A stretch of 64,000 nucleotides of DNA from Flaviflexus equikiangi. Its GTDB lineage: Bacteria > Actinomycetota > Actinomycetes > Actinomycetales > Actinomycetaceae. Shown here piece after piece: positions 36,787 to 44,893 of the stretch. The notes beneath the pieces are model-generated. The model was not told where the DNA came from and did not search any database. It was given only the letters and a program-made list of their open reading frames with translations. The number at the start of each line of letters is the position of its first letter. Position 1 is the stretch's first letter. The position numbers and the translations under genes were made by a program. Location: NCBI RefSeq assembly GCF_014069875.1, contig NZ_CP059676.1:186001-250000 (forward strand). Reading direction: 5' to 3'.

Positions 36787-36970
36787 TGTGCTCCGGTCTC
36801 GTTCCAGCCCGAACGGATGCGACCAAGGTCCGCGTGTCGAGCTCGATGCTGTGCACTGGGGCGGGAAAGGTGGGCCGATGAACAGATTGCCGCACACCAT
36901 TTGCGATCCGTTGGTACGGAAAAGTCTCGCGAGCGGTAAACTAGCGGCATGACCTGAGAAGGAGGCCGCC

Positions 36971-37903
36971 ATGACGCACGACAACGTTGTCGCCGTTGGT
37001 ATCGATGGTTCGGAGAGATCAGACATTGCCCTGACCTGGGCGATTGAGCAGGCGCAGCGCCGGGACGCGCGTCTGCATATCGTGTCCTCCTACGAACTGC
37101 CCACCTATACAGCACACACATTCGAGGGGGCAGGAGCCTCCATCGACTCTCGGCTCTTCGAGGCTGCGAATGAGTTCCTCGACATCGCGGTCAAGCGTTC
37201 CCAAGCCGCTGGAGTGGAGACATCCTCCTCGCTCGAGACGGGTGATCCTGCCGCCATCCTCGTCGAACTGTCGAAGAAGGTTGCCACCGTCGTCGTCGGT
37301 TCACGCGGGCGTGGCAGTTTCGCGGACCGGCTGCTCGGAACCGTCTCGAGCGCAGTGCCGGCTCACGCCTACTGCCCGACTGTCGTCGTACCCGAGCAAT
37401 CCGGGGGGTCCTGCCTGCCCGTACGGCACATCGTCGTCGGCGTGGACGGCTCAGACTCATCGAATATCGCTCTCGAGCGCGCCATCTGGGAGGCTGAGCG
37501 CTGGCAGGCCAAGCTGACCGCCGTCGCGGCCGTCAACATGGGATCGATCGCGTGGATGCCGGGGGCGGGATACTCCGTCGATGTGCTCGACGACGTAAGG
37601 TCCGGACTCGAGGTCGTCGTCGCGAAGGCGACCGAGGGCTTCGATATCGATGTGCGCACCCATGCCCTTGAGGGGAACCCGGCCGCTCTCATGGCCGAGT
37701 TCTCGACCGCGGTCGACCTGCTCGTCATCGGCACGAGGGGCCGCGGCGGGTTTGCTGGCCTGCTCCTCGGATCGACAAGCCAAGCGATCCTGCACCACTC
37801 GACATGCCCTGTCATGGTCGTTCCCCGCAGGGTCAAGCCGGGAGATGACGTACCTCCCATTTCTCCGACCGTGACGGACGTCCCGTGGAATAGGCCCGAG
37901 TAG
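36971..37903 (+). CDS. Universal stress protein, two Usp domains
   Basis: 310 aa, ATG after GAAGGAGG. Two tandem UspA domains (about 1-145 and 150-300). Each begins with the V-GIDGS/V-GVDGS strand and closes with the ATP-binding signature GSRGRGSFADRLLGTVS and GTRGRGGFAGLLLGSTS, followed by CPTVVV and CPVMVVP. The ATP-binding type is therefore likely. A -10-like TAAACT lies at 36937. Cytoplasmic; links stress or dormancy to nucleotide state in actinobacteria, but a specific role is not visible. Confidence 0.93.
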   Translation: MTHDNVVAVGIDGSERSDIALTWAIEQAQRRDARLHIVSSYELPTYTAHTFEGAGASIDSRLFEAANEFLDIAVKRSQAAGVETSSSLETGDPAAILVELSKKVATVVVGSRGRGSFADRLLGTVSSAVPAHAYCPTVVVPEQSGGSCLPVRHIVVGVDGSDSSNIALERAIWEAERWQAKLTAVAAVNMGSIAWMPGAGYSVDVLDDVRSGLEVVVAKATEGFDIDVRTHALEGNPAALMAEFSTAVDLLVIGTRGRGGFAGLLLGSTSQAILHHSTCPVMVVPRRVKPGDDVPPISPTVTDVPWNRPE

Positions 37904-37929
37904 AAAGTTTCGGTAAACTGGAGAGCGTT

Positions 37930-38001
37930 GCCCTCGTAGCTCAGCGGAAGAGCAATCGCCTCCTAAGCGATAGGTCGTTGGTTCGAATCCAATCGAGGGC
38001 A
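37930..38001 (+). tRNA. tRNA-Arg (anticodon CCT)
   Basis: GCCCTCG (37930-37936) pairs with CGAGGGC (37994-38000), discriminator A38001. Anticodon loop CTCCTAA gives CCT, reading AGG. The T arm has GGTTCGAATCC. The 3' CCA is not encoded (CCG follows). A -10-like TAAACT sits at 37914, ten bases upstream of the mature 5' end. A hairpin with a T-run follows. Confidence 0.95.
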
Positions 38002-38027
38002 CCGCGGCAGAACCCGTTCTGCGTGCT

Positions 38028-38067
38028 GGCTCGGCAGATGTCATGAGGCTCTGCCGAGCCGGTTTTT
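38028..38067 (+). terminator. Terminator of tRNA-Arg
   Basis: GGCTCGGCAGA (38028-38038) and TCTGCCGAGCC (38050-38060), then GGTTTTTG: a full intrinsic terminator. Confidence 0.9.
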
Positions 38068-38245
38068 GTCTTCCTGCAGGTAGAGCCTGTAGGCTAGCGA
38101 TTCGCGCTTGAACTATATCTTCAGTATTATGGCGAGCGTCACACTGAGAAGTGTCGGTGTCTGCGATGGCACCGGTTGCAGCGATATGTCGTATCGCTCC
38201 TCGGTTCACTCGTGGCTAGTCCACGACCGTATAGAAGGAGACATT

Positions 38246-38389
38246 ATGTGGTTAACCCTGATTATCGTCGGTCTGGCGCTGCTCCTCGTGGGCGTCTTTG
38301 TTGAGGCTGCCAAGTTCCTCATCTGGCTCGGCATCATCATTCTCGTCGTGTCCGCCGTCATGTCGCTCCTTAGTCGAGCCAAGCGGTAG
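38246..38389 (+). CDS. Small hydrophobic membrane protein (47 aa)
   Basis: ATG 38246 with AAGGAG seven bases upstream; a longer frame from 38108 would ignore that site. Two membrane-spanning stretches (LTLIIVGLALLLVGVFVE and FLIWLGIIILVVSAVMSLL) are joined by AAK, ending in SRAKR. Small proteins of this shape are common in actinobacteria and lack an assigned function; a stress-related role is only a guess. Strong terminator directly downstream, so it is expressed on its own. Confidence 0.75.
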   Translation: MWLTLIIVGLALLLVGVFVEAAKFLIWLGIIILVVSAVMSLLSRAKR

Positions 38390-38402
38390 ACGAACAGTGG
38401 CA

Positions 38403-38446
38403 GGCCTGCTCCCCGTGGAATGACTATCCACGGGGAGCAGGCCTTT
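38403..38446 (+). terminator. Terminator of the small membrane protein gene
   Basis: A 17-bp stem GGCCTGCTCCCCGTGGA (38403-38419) and TCCACGGGGAGCAGGCC (38427-38443), then TTT. Confidence 0.9.
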
Positions 38447-39035
38447 CACGTGGACAGGTAGGCCTGAGCCCGGCTTTAAGCTGATCCGGTGTCTCGAGGG
38501 TGGTATCGGCCCTGATGGGGATGCGGAAGGGATGTGATGGTTGCCCCGGCACGGGAACGAGGACGGTAGCGAGCACGCCTGCCCGATGCCTGCGCAGAAC
38601 ATCCCTATCCACACGATCTCCCACCTACACGCAGGAGGCTGCCGGTAGCCCCAGAACATCCGCTGCGCGGTGGATGAGAGAGGGATTGGGTTTGCGAGCC
38701 CCTGCCCCACCCGAATAGACCTCCGCGCCGATGAGATCGGACAGGCCGTGGTCTGTGAGGCAGGTGTGGTGGACAGAGCCGAAGAATGCGTTCGAGGCGA
38801 TCCCGACGGGAAGGTCAAGACAGGCATCGATGTGATGCCGTGCTTCGGCGTCGCCGTTGTGGTTCTCTGCAAGACGGTCAAGTTCGTGGTGGAGCATGCC
38901 ACGAAGCGGATCCCGAACAGCCGGCGCGATCTGCACACGCTGATAGTGATGGATGATGAGCGCTTCGACGTCGTTCGTCAGGATCGCTGCATGCGTGCAG
39001 TCGGTGCGCTTTCGATGACGCCCGAGACTCTGCGC
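38424..39035 (-). pseudogene. Decayed HAD-superfamily hydrolase
   Basis: One minus-strand frame reads as the C-terminal two thirds of a HAD hydrolase: motif II region IASNAFFGSVHHT, motif III GARKPNPSLIHRAADVLGLP, then motif IV VGDRVDRDVLRRHRAGV. An in-frame TAG at 38625-38627 interrupts it exactly where homologues have Tyr (CV-stop-VGDR). Upstream the frame continues to about 39035 (ALIIHHYQRVQIAPAVRDPLRG) and meets TGA at 39036. The N-terminal nucleophile motif DxD is absent, and no start with a ribosome site is seen. The 3' end runs into the terminator of the neighbouring gene. So both start and middle are broken. Confidence 0.75.
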
Positions 39036-39312
39036 TCAGGAGTCGTTATGGCCGGGGGTTATGAGGATGGGATCTTTGCCTTAGCTTTGCAGAGATGAGC
39101 ACAACCGAGCATAGAGACCCATGGATAATCGACTCAATGTGTCCAGGGGACGAGAATGTACGTTCTAGCATTTGAGCAGAAGGAGTGATTAAAGCAAGAA
39201 AGGTAAAGTATGAAGACGAGTCGATTGCCAGTCACATCCCGCACAATCGAGCTCAATCTGTGTGTTCCGATGGGCAGCACAACCTTGGCATATGCGAGTG
39301 ACAGGTTATGAC

Positions 39313-39474
39313 ATGAGTTGGGATTTCCTCGTAATTTTCATAAGCGCCATACAATTCTTGATTCTACTTCTCTTCGCATTTCTGCTTGTCAAAGTAATAA
39401 GAATGCTGGGTCATCTGATCGAGCAGAAGGAAGAAAAGGTAGTGAGACCCAAAGACGACCCACCAGCTCACTGA
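39313..39474 (+). CDS. Possible small membrane protein (53 aa)
   Basis: ATG 39313: MSWDFLVIFISAIQF, a single membrane helix to about residue 25, then a basic/acidic tail (KVIRMLGHLIEQKEEKVVRPKDD). Composition is clearly AT-richer than the surrounding genes, suggesting foreign origin. The ribosome site is weak (GACAGG). The longer frame from 39262 adds 17 residues. No family recognised. It lies in a decayed stretch, so it may be real but could be fortuitous. Confidence 0.4.
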   Translation: MSWDFLVIFISAIQFLILLLFAFLLVKVIRMLGHLIEQKEEKVVRPKDDPPAH

Positions 39475-40053
39475 TGAGCTCTAGTTGCGGCCTGGATGCG
39501 CGTGCTTCTAGGCCACGATCTCTTCACGCTCTCTGCAAGGAAAGCGTTTGAGGAACATGCGCAGGATTGTTTCCCTTATTGATCTGATTGGTGACCGCGC
39601 TCAGCTTGCTCAGGGCAACAGTGAGGTCATCGACGGTGCCGGTGCGGCTAATCGCTCAGTGAACATTGCTGTTTCACTATCGGAATCTTCCATTTCTCTT
39701 CACCCTGTAGTGGTGCTGTCATCAACGAATCACACCTTGCCAGAAGAACTCCGCCACGTAGACCTGATCAAAAAGAATGGAAAACAAGGTAAACGCCTAG
39801 GAAGTAGACCCAGGACACCTCACACCTCTGCGGGAAGCAAGGGGCGCGACATTGAATCCGGCCGCAGGCCGAAAGCGATGTGGACGGCCCTGACATCGGC
39901 AGGAATCCTGGTGCGGGGGAGAGGTGCGGACGCGACCACTGATCTCGTCCGCACCTCTCCCCCCAACCCCCGGGTTCATCTCGGACAGGGCGATGAAGCC
40001 GCCGAAATCGAGAATCAGACCCTGCTGGGGTGTTGTCCCCTCAACATCCTCTC
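39475..40053. other. Degenerate, AT-richer region without a supported gene
   Basis: About 580 bp. The plus frame 39548-40057 has no protein-like pattern beyond its first half. On the minus strand 39524-39655 reads 43 residues with amphipathic character (TVDDLTVALSKLSAVTNQ), closed by stops on both sides, perhaps a gene remnant. The part after about 39830 returns to high GC and contains a long hairpin. I see no RNA gene. Confidence 0.4.
39916..39962 (-). terminator. Long hairpin, probable terminator downstream of gabD
   Basis: A 17-bp perfect stem GGGGAGAGGTGCGGACG (39916-39932) and CGTCCGCACCTCTCCCC (39946-39962), 13-base loop. It lies about 90 bp beyond the stop of the minus-strand dehydrogenase. 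Confidence 0.6.
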
Positions 40054-41526
40054 TTAGCTCAGATCGGGAGCGGGCATGCCGACATAGACGGTCTCGAGAT
40101 ATTCCTCGATGCCCTCCTTGCCGCCCTCTCGCCCCAGACCCGACTGCTTCAATCCTCCGAAGGGTGCGGCGGTGTTGGAGATCGTCGCACTGTTGACGCC
40201 CAGCATGCCGATCTCGAGCTTCTCGGCGAGGCGGAGGATACGGGGAAGATCATTCGTGTGGAAGTAGCCCGCCAGGCCCACGGAGTCCGCATTGATGATC
40301 GACACGAGCTCCTTCTCGTCCGTGAACCGGACGACGGGCGCGACGGGTCCGAAGATCTCTTCCGTCATGATCTCCGCATCGACCGTCACATCCGTGAGAA
40401 CGGTCGGCTCGAAGAAGAAGCCGCGATCGCCGTGGCGCTTCCCGCCGACCCGGATCGAGGCCCCGCCCTCGACCGCGCGCTCGACAAGACCCGACACGTC
40501 CGTCAGCTGCTGCTGCGACACGAGCGGGCCGACGTCGACTCCCTCCTGGGTGCCGTCTCCGACGGTCTGGGACGAGAGGGCGTCCGCGAACTTCGAGGTG
40601 AATTCGTCATAGACGGCGTCGTGGACGAAGAAATGATCGGCCGCATTGCAGGCCTCTCCCATGTTCCTCATCTTCGTCGCAACCGCGGCGGTCACGGCCC
40701 GATCGATATCCGCATCCTCGAAGACGATGAAGGGGGCGTTCCCGCCGAGTTCCATCGACGTGCGCAGAACGTTCTCGGCAGCCTCCTTGAGAAGCGCCTT
40801 GCCCACAGCTGTCGAGCCCGTGAAGGAGAGCTTGCGGAGACGAGGATCGGCGATGATGGGGCCGGTGATGGTGCGGGATTCGGCAGACGGGATGACCGAG
40901 AGGACGCCCGCGGGAAGCCCTGCCTCGTGCATGATCTTCGCGAAGAACAGCGACGTCAGCGGTGTTTCCTTCGACGGCTTGAGGATCGCGACGTTGCCGG
41001 CCGCGAACGCGGGCCCAGCCTTGCGGGTCGCCATCGCGAGGGGGAAGTTCCAGGGGGTGATGAAGAGGCAGGGACCGATGGGCCGGCGCACGACGATCGC
41101 CTGAAGGTGGCCTTCGGGGATCCGGAAGTAGTCGCCCCGGATTCTCGTCGCCTCCTCGGCGAACCAGCGCAGGAAGGATGCTCCGTAGGTCACTTCCCCG
41201 TCGGCCTGATCGAGCGGTTTGCCCATCTCCAGCGTCATGAGGAGAGCGAGGTCCTTGCGGTAGGTGGTCGTGGCGAGCTCGAATGCTCGGTAGAGGATGT
41301 CTGATCGGGTGCGAGGGGGCGTTGCCGCCCATGTCTCCTGAGCCGCGACCGCGATATCGAGAGCATGCGCTCCGTCTTCCGGCGTTGCCGATGCCACGGT
41401 TGTGAGAACCTCACCCGTTGCGGGGTTGAGGACCTCGAATCGCTCGCCCGAGCTCGAGGGTCGAAACTCACCATCGATGAACAGATCGGTTGGGATCGTG
41501 GATAAGAGTTTGTCGATTGTGGACAT
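40054..41526 (-). CDS. gabD: Succinate-semialdehyde dehydrogenase
   Basis: 490 aa. ATG 41526 is preceded by GAAGGAGAAG; the longer frame to 41658 runs through the promoter. Aldehyde dehydrogenase fold: FITPWNFPLAM, cofactor loop SFTGSTAVGK, catalytic Glu in MELGGNAPF, catalytic Cys near residue 292 in MRNMGEACNAADHF (the pattern of actinobacterial GabD), closing GLKQSGLGREGG. Oxidises succinic semialdehyde to succinate. That is the final product of the homoprotocatechuate route encoded divergently, which makes the assignment convincing. Shares the 250-bp divergent promoter with the FAH-RraA gene. Confidence 0.9.
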   Translation of the reverse strand: MSTIDKLLSTIPTDLFIDGEFRPSSSGERFEVLNPATGEVLTTVASATPEDGAHALDIAVAAQETWAATPPRTRSDILYRAFELATTTYRKDLALLMTLEMGKPLDQADGEVTYGASFLRWFAEEATRIRGDYFRIPEGHLQAIVVRRPIGPCLFITPWNFPLAMATRKAGPAFAAGNVAILKPSKETPLTSLFFAKIMHEAGLPAGVLSVIPSAESRTITGPIIADPRLRKLSFTGSTAVGKALLKEAAENVLRTSMELGGNAPFIVFEDADIDRAVTAAVATKMRNMGEACNAADHFFVHDAVYDEFTSKFADALSSQTVGDGTQEGVDVGPLVSQQQLTDVSGLVERAVEGGASIRVGGKRHGDRGFFFEPTVLTDVTVDAEIMTEEIFGPVAPVVRFTDEKELVSIINADSVGLAGYFHTNDLPRILRLAEKLEIGMLGVNSATISNTAAPFGGLKQSGLGREGGKEGIEEYLETVYVGMPAPDLS

Positions 41527-41648
41527 TGGAACTTCTCCTTCGAAGTGACCCGTGGGGTTTCCCTCCACCTTAGCGTCCGCTTCGCGATGCTCGACCTCGC
41601 GCTCGATGCGCGGCGACGAAACTCGTCGAAGCACTTTCCATTTTGAGG

Positions 41649-41698
41649 TTGACATCACTGCAAACCTTCGACATGATCATATCACAGATCGTATACGA
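41649..41698 (+). promoter_or_regulatory. Promoter with GntR-type operator for the aromatic operon
   Basis: A perfect -35 TTGACA (41649-41654), 17 bases, then CATGAT (41672-41677) as -10, overlapped by the palindrome ATGATCAT. TCGTATACGA at 41689-41698 is a 10-bp palindrome of the form T-N-GTATAC-N-A bound by FadR-subfamily GntR proteins. Such a gene lies in the cluster at 47469. Confidence 0.6.
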
Positions 41699-41774
41699 AA
41701 CAAGATATGAATCTGATGAGGGTGCTCGTTTCTCAGGGAATCGGGCGCTCATGTCGGTTGCAAAGGAGCAGGCG

Positions 41775-43223
41775 TTGAGTGACAGCATCTCGGACCAGAT
41801 CGGCCATCCCGTCGGCAAGATCATCGCCGTCCATCTCGCGTACCCCTCACGTGCCGCCCAGCGCGGGCGAGTGCCGAACGAGGCCTCGTACTTCCTCAAG
41901 GCAAGCTCATCGCTCACCGGCCCCGGCACTGTCTCCCGCCCTCACGGCACGGAGCTCCTCGTCTTCGAAGGCGAGATCGCGCTCGTCATCGGAACGACTG
42001 GACGCAACATCTCCGAGGAGGACGCCTGGTCCCACGTGGGGTGGGTGACGGCCAGCAACGACATGGGGATCCTTGACTTCCGCGCGGCAGACAAGGGCTC
42101 CAATGTGCGATCGAAGTCGGGCGATGGCATGACGCCGATCGGCCCACATCTCATCGATGCCTCCCGAGTCGACCCGGCCGCTCTCCATATTCGGACAACC
42201 GTCGATGGTGCGGTCGTCCAGGACGACTCCTCCTCCACCCTGCTCTTCAGCTTTGCCCACATGATCGCCGACCTGTCGCGGTTCATGACACTCCACGTCG
42301 GCGACGTGATCCTGACGGGAACCCCGGCGGGATCCTCGGTCCTGCAGCCAGGACAGACGGTCACAGTCGAAGTGTTCTCCGAAGAAGACCCGCTCCTGAC
42401 CTCCGGCGAACTCACAACAGCGGTCGTCGAGGGGCCGCCTCTCGCGGACGTGGGTTCAGGGCCGGCAGTGTCCGCCCAGCAGCGCATCGACGCCTGGGGA
42501 AGCCGGGACGCGGCAGGGCTTGAGCCTGAGTTCGACCTGACTGCAGACCTTCGCGAACGCCTCTCCGCTGTCGCCGTCGCAACCCTCTCGTCCGTGCTGC
42601 GGGCCAAGGGATACCCCAACGTATCGATTGATGGTGTCCACCCCATGGTGGGCGGGATGACAATCGTGGGCAGGGCGAGAACCCTGCGCTACGTCGCCCA
42701 TCGCCCCGACCTCTTCGCGGCCCACGGCGGCGGATATAACGCCCAGAAGCGTGCGGTCGATTCGATCAACCCGGGGGAGGTGCTGGTCATGGAGGCGCGT
42801 TCGATGGAGTTCGCCGGCACTCTCGGTGACATTCTGGCTCTCCGCGCACAGGTTCGCGGCGCTGCAGGCATCATCACCGATGGGGCTGTGCGTGACTGGG
42901 GCCCGGTCGGGCAGGTCGGTCTTCCCGTGTTCGCCCAGGCGGCGCACCCCTCCGTCCTCGGACGGGTCCACATCCCGTGGAGCGTCGACGACACGATCAC
43001 GTGCGGGGGAGCGACCGTCCAGCCGGGCGATGTCATCGTGGGAGACGATGACGGTGCGATCGTCATCCCGCCCGCGCTCGTGCGTGAGGTTCTCGAGGCG
43101 GCAGAGAAGCAGGAGGCAGAGGAGGAGTTCATCGCGGCCATGGTCGCGGACGGCCATCCGGTCGAGGGGCTCTATCCGATGAATGAGCAGTGGCGCGAGC
43201 GCTATCGCGCCACTGGTCGGTAA
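41775..43223 (+). CDS. Fusion of FAH-family isomerase/decarboxylase and RraA-like aldolase
   Basis: 482 aa. TTG 41775 is chosen because AAAGGAG lies seven bases upstream; ATG 41751 is possible. Residues about 10-220 are a fumarylacetoacetate-hydrolase domain (HpaG/HpcE type): metal ligands in LLVFEGEIALVIG (two Glu) and SNDMGILDF (Asp), plus VGDVILTGTPAG. Residues about 250-470 are an RraA/HMG-aldolase-like domain with the signature GIITDGAVRD (Asp and Arg) and TITCGGATVQPGDVIVGDDDG. HpaG-type enzymes decarboxylate and isomerise the homoprotocatechuate ring-cleavage product; RraA-like aldolases split 4-hydroxy-4-carboxy-2-oxo acids. Why they are joined is not known. First gene of the operon. 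Confidence 0.85.
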   Translation: MSDSISDQIGHPVGKIIAVHLAYPSRAAQRGRVPNEASYFLKASSSLTGPGTVSRPHGTELLVFEGEIALVIGTTGRNISEEDAWSHVGWVTASNDMGILDFRAADKGSNVRSKSGDGMTPIGPHLIDASRVDPAALHIRTTVDGAVVQDDSSSTLLFSFAHMIADLSRFMTLHVGDVILTGTPAGSSVLQPGQTVTVEVFSEEDPLLTSGELTTAVVEGPPLADVGSGPAVSAQQRIDAWGSRDAAGLEPEFDLTADLRERLSAVAVATLSSVLRAKGYPNVSIDGVHPMVGGMTIVGRARTLRYVAHRPDLFAAHGGGYNAQKRAVDSINPGEVLVMEARSMEFAGTLGDILALRAQVRGAAGIITDGAVRDWGPVGQVGLPVFAQAAHPSVLGRVHIPWSVDDTITCGGATVQPGDVIVGDDDGAIVIPPALVREVLEAAEKQEAEEEFIAAMVADGHPVEGLYPMNEQWRERYRATGR

Positions 43224-43268
43224 GACACGTTGTTGCGCCGGTACACCGGTTCGAATGAAGGAGAAATG

Positions 43269-44801
43269 ATGGCGACGAAGCCAGCGGGAATCCCCGACGG
43301 GATCCAGCACTACTACGGCGGGGCACTGCACGATTCCGTGTCCGGTGACGTGTTCGATGTTCTCGAGCCCACCACGAACGAGCCCTACGTGACGGCAGCG
43401 GCCGGAGACAAGGCCGATATCGATCGTGCGGTTGCCGCCGCCAAGCACGCATTCGACCACGGCCCCTGGCCCCGCATGCTTCCCCGGGAACGAGCCACCA
43501 TCCTCTATCGCATCGCCGATGAGGTCGCGAAGATCAACGATGAGCTCGCCGCCGTCGAGTCCTACGATTCGGGCCTGCCGATCCGTCAGGCGAAGGGCCA
43601 GGCCAATCGGGCGGCCGAGAACTTCCGTTTCTTCGCCGATCTCATCGTCGCCCAGGTCGACCAGGCGTTCAAGATGCCGGGGAGGCAGATCAACTACGTC
43701 AACCGCAAGCCGCTCGGCGTTGCCGGTCTCATCACGCCCTGGAACACGCCGTTCATGCAGGAGTCGTGGAAGCTGGCCCCAGCATTGGCCTCCGGATGCA
43801 CGGTGGTCCTCAAGCCAGCCGAGTTCACCCCTGTCTCTGCCAACCTGTGGGTCGACATCATGGAGCGGGCAGGTGTTCCGGACGGAGTCTTCAACATCGT
43901 CTACGGCTATGGTGCCACCGCTGGCGACGCTCTCGTCAAGCATCCCGACGCGACACTGATCTCCTTCACGGGCTCGCTCGCGACGGGCAAGACCGTCTAC
44001 GCGAACGGCGCCTCGAACATGAAGCATCTGTCGCTCGAGCTGGGCGGCAAATCACCCGCGATCATCTTCGATGATGCCGACTTCGACAAGGCACTCGACT
44101 CGACACTCTTCGGCGTCTTCTCCCTCAACGGGGAACGGTGCACAGCATCGTCCAGGATTCTCGTCCAGCGCACGATCTACGACAGGTTCGTGGCAGCATA
44201 CGCGGAACGTGCGGAGAAGATCGTCGTCGGCCCTCCCTCCGATCCCGTCACCGAGATCGCCGCACTCGTCCACCCCGAGCACTATGACAAGGTCACGTCC
44301 TACATCGAGATCGGCAAGCAGGAGGCACGGCTCGTGACAGGAGGCGGACGGCCTTCCCACCTGCCCGTCGGGAACTATGTCGAACCGACGGTCTTCGCCG
44401 ACGTTGCCCCCGATGCTCGGATCTTCCAGGAAGAGATCTTCGGTCCCGTCGTCGCCATCACGCCCTTCGACACGGAGGACGAGGCAATAGCACTCGCCAA
44501 CGATGTCGAATACGGTCTCGCGGCATACGTGTGGACGAGCGATGTCGCTCGAGCGCACAACGTGGCCGGAGCAATCGAGTCCGGGATGGTGTGGATCAAC
44601 TCCCACAACGTCCGTGACCTGCGCACTCCCTTCGGGGGCGTCAAGGGCTCCGGCCTCGGACACGAGGGCGGCTACCGTTCGCTCGACTTCTATTCAGTCC
44701 AACAATCCATCCACGTCACCCTCGGGGACGTGCACACGACGCGCTTCGGAGCCACCGGCTATTCGGAGAACGATCTTGGTCTCGGCGGCCCCAGCGCCTG
44801 A
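43269..44801 (+). CDS. hpaE: 5-carboxymethyl-2-hydroxymuconate-semialdehyde dehydrogenase
   Basis: 510 aa. Two ATGs adjoin; 43269 has better spacing from AAGGAG. Aldehyde dehydrogenase: LITPWNTPFMQ, SFTGSLATGK, LELGGKSPAII (Glu), FSLNGERCTASSR (Cys near 292), and the HpaE-type C-terminus GYRSLDFYSVQQSIHV. NAD-dependent oxidation of the HpaD product to 5-carboxymethyl-2-hydroxymuconate. Position between the FAH gene and hpaD supports the specific assignment. A GGGAAC/GTTCCC hairpin at 44814-44830 and the palindrome ATACGTAT at 44853 lie before the next gene. Confidence 0.92.
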   Translation: MATKPAGIPDGIQHYYGGALHDSVSGDVFDVLEPTTNEPYVTAAAGDKADIDRAVAAAKHAFDHGPWPRMLPRERATILYRIADEVAKINDELAAVESYDSGLPIRQAKGQANRAAENFRFFADLIVAQVDQAFKMPGRQINYVNRKPLGVAGLITPWNTPFMQESWKLAPALASGCTVVLKPAEFTPVSANLWVDIMERAGVPDGVFNIVYGYGATAGDALVKHPDATLISFTGSLATGKTVYANGASNMKHLSLELGGKSPAIIFDDADFDKALDSTLFGVFSLNGERCTASSRILVQRTIYDRFVAAYAERAEKIVVGPPSDPVTEIAALVHPEHYDKVTSYIEIGKQEARLVTGGGRPSHLPVGNYVEPTVFADVAPDARIFQEEIFGPVVAITPFDTEDEAIALANDVEYGLAAYVWTSDVARAHNVAGAIESGMVWINSHNVRDLRTPFGGVKGSGLGHEGGYRSLDFYSVQQSIHVTLGDVHTTRFGATGYSENDLGLGGPSA

Positions 44802-44893
44802 CGAGCATCCCGGGAACCCACAGTTCCCAACGGCTTCACAACAATCACGGATACGTATTCACCCACCTTGAAAATCAAATGAAGGAGACTGAC

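Noticed and set aside
39548-40057. Plus-strand frame of 169 residues in the remnant zone
   Set aside because: No family pattern, no ribosome site, second half lies across the hairpin and becomes random-like; not annotated as a gene.
42456-44027. Minus-strand frame across the FAH-RraA and hpaE genes
   Set aside because: Overlaps two clear enzymes and has no recognisable motif.
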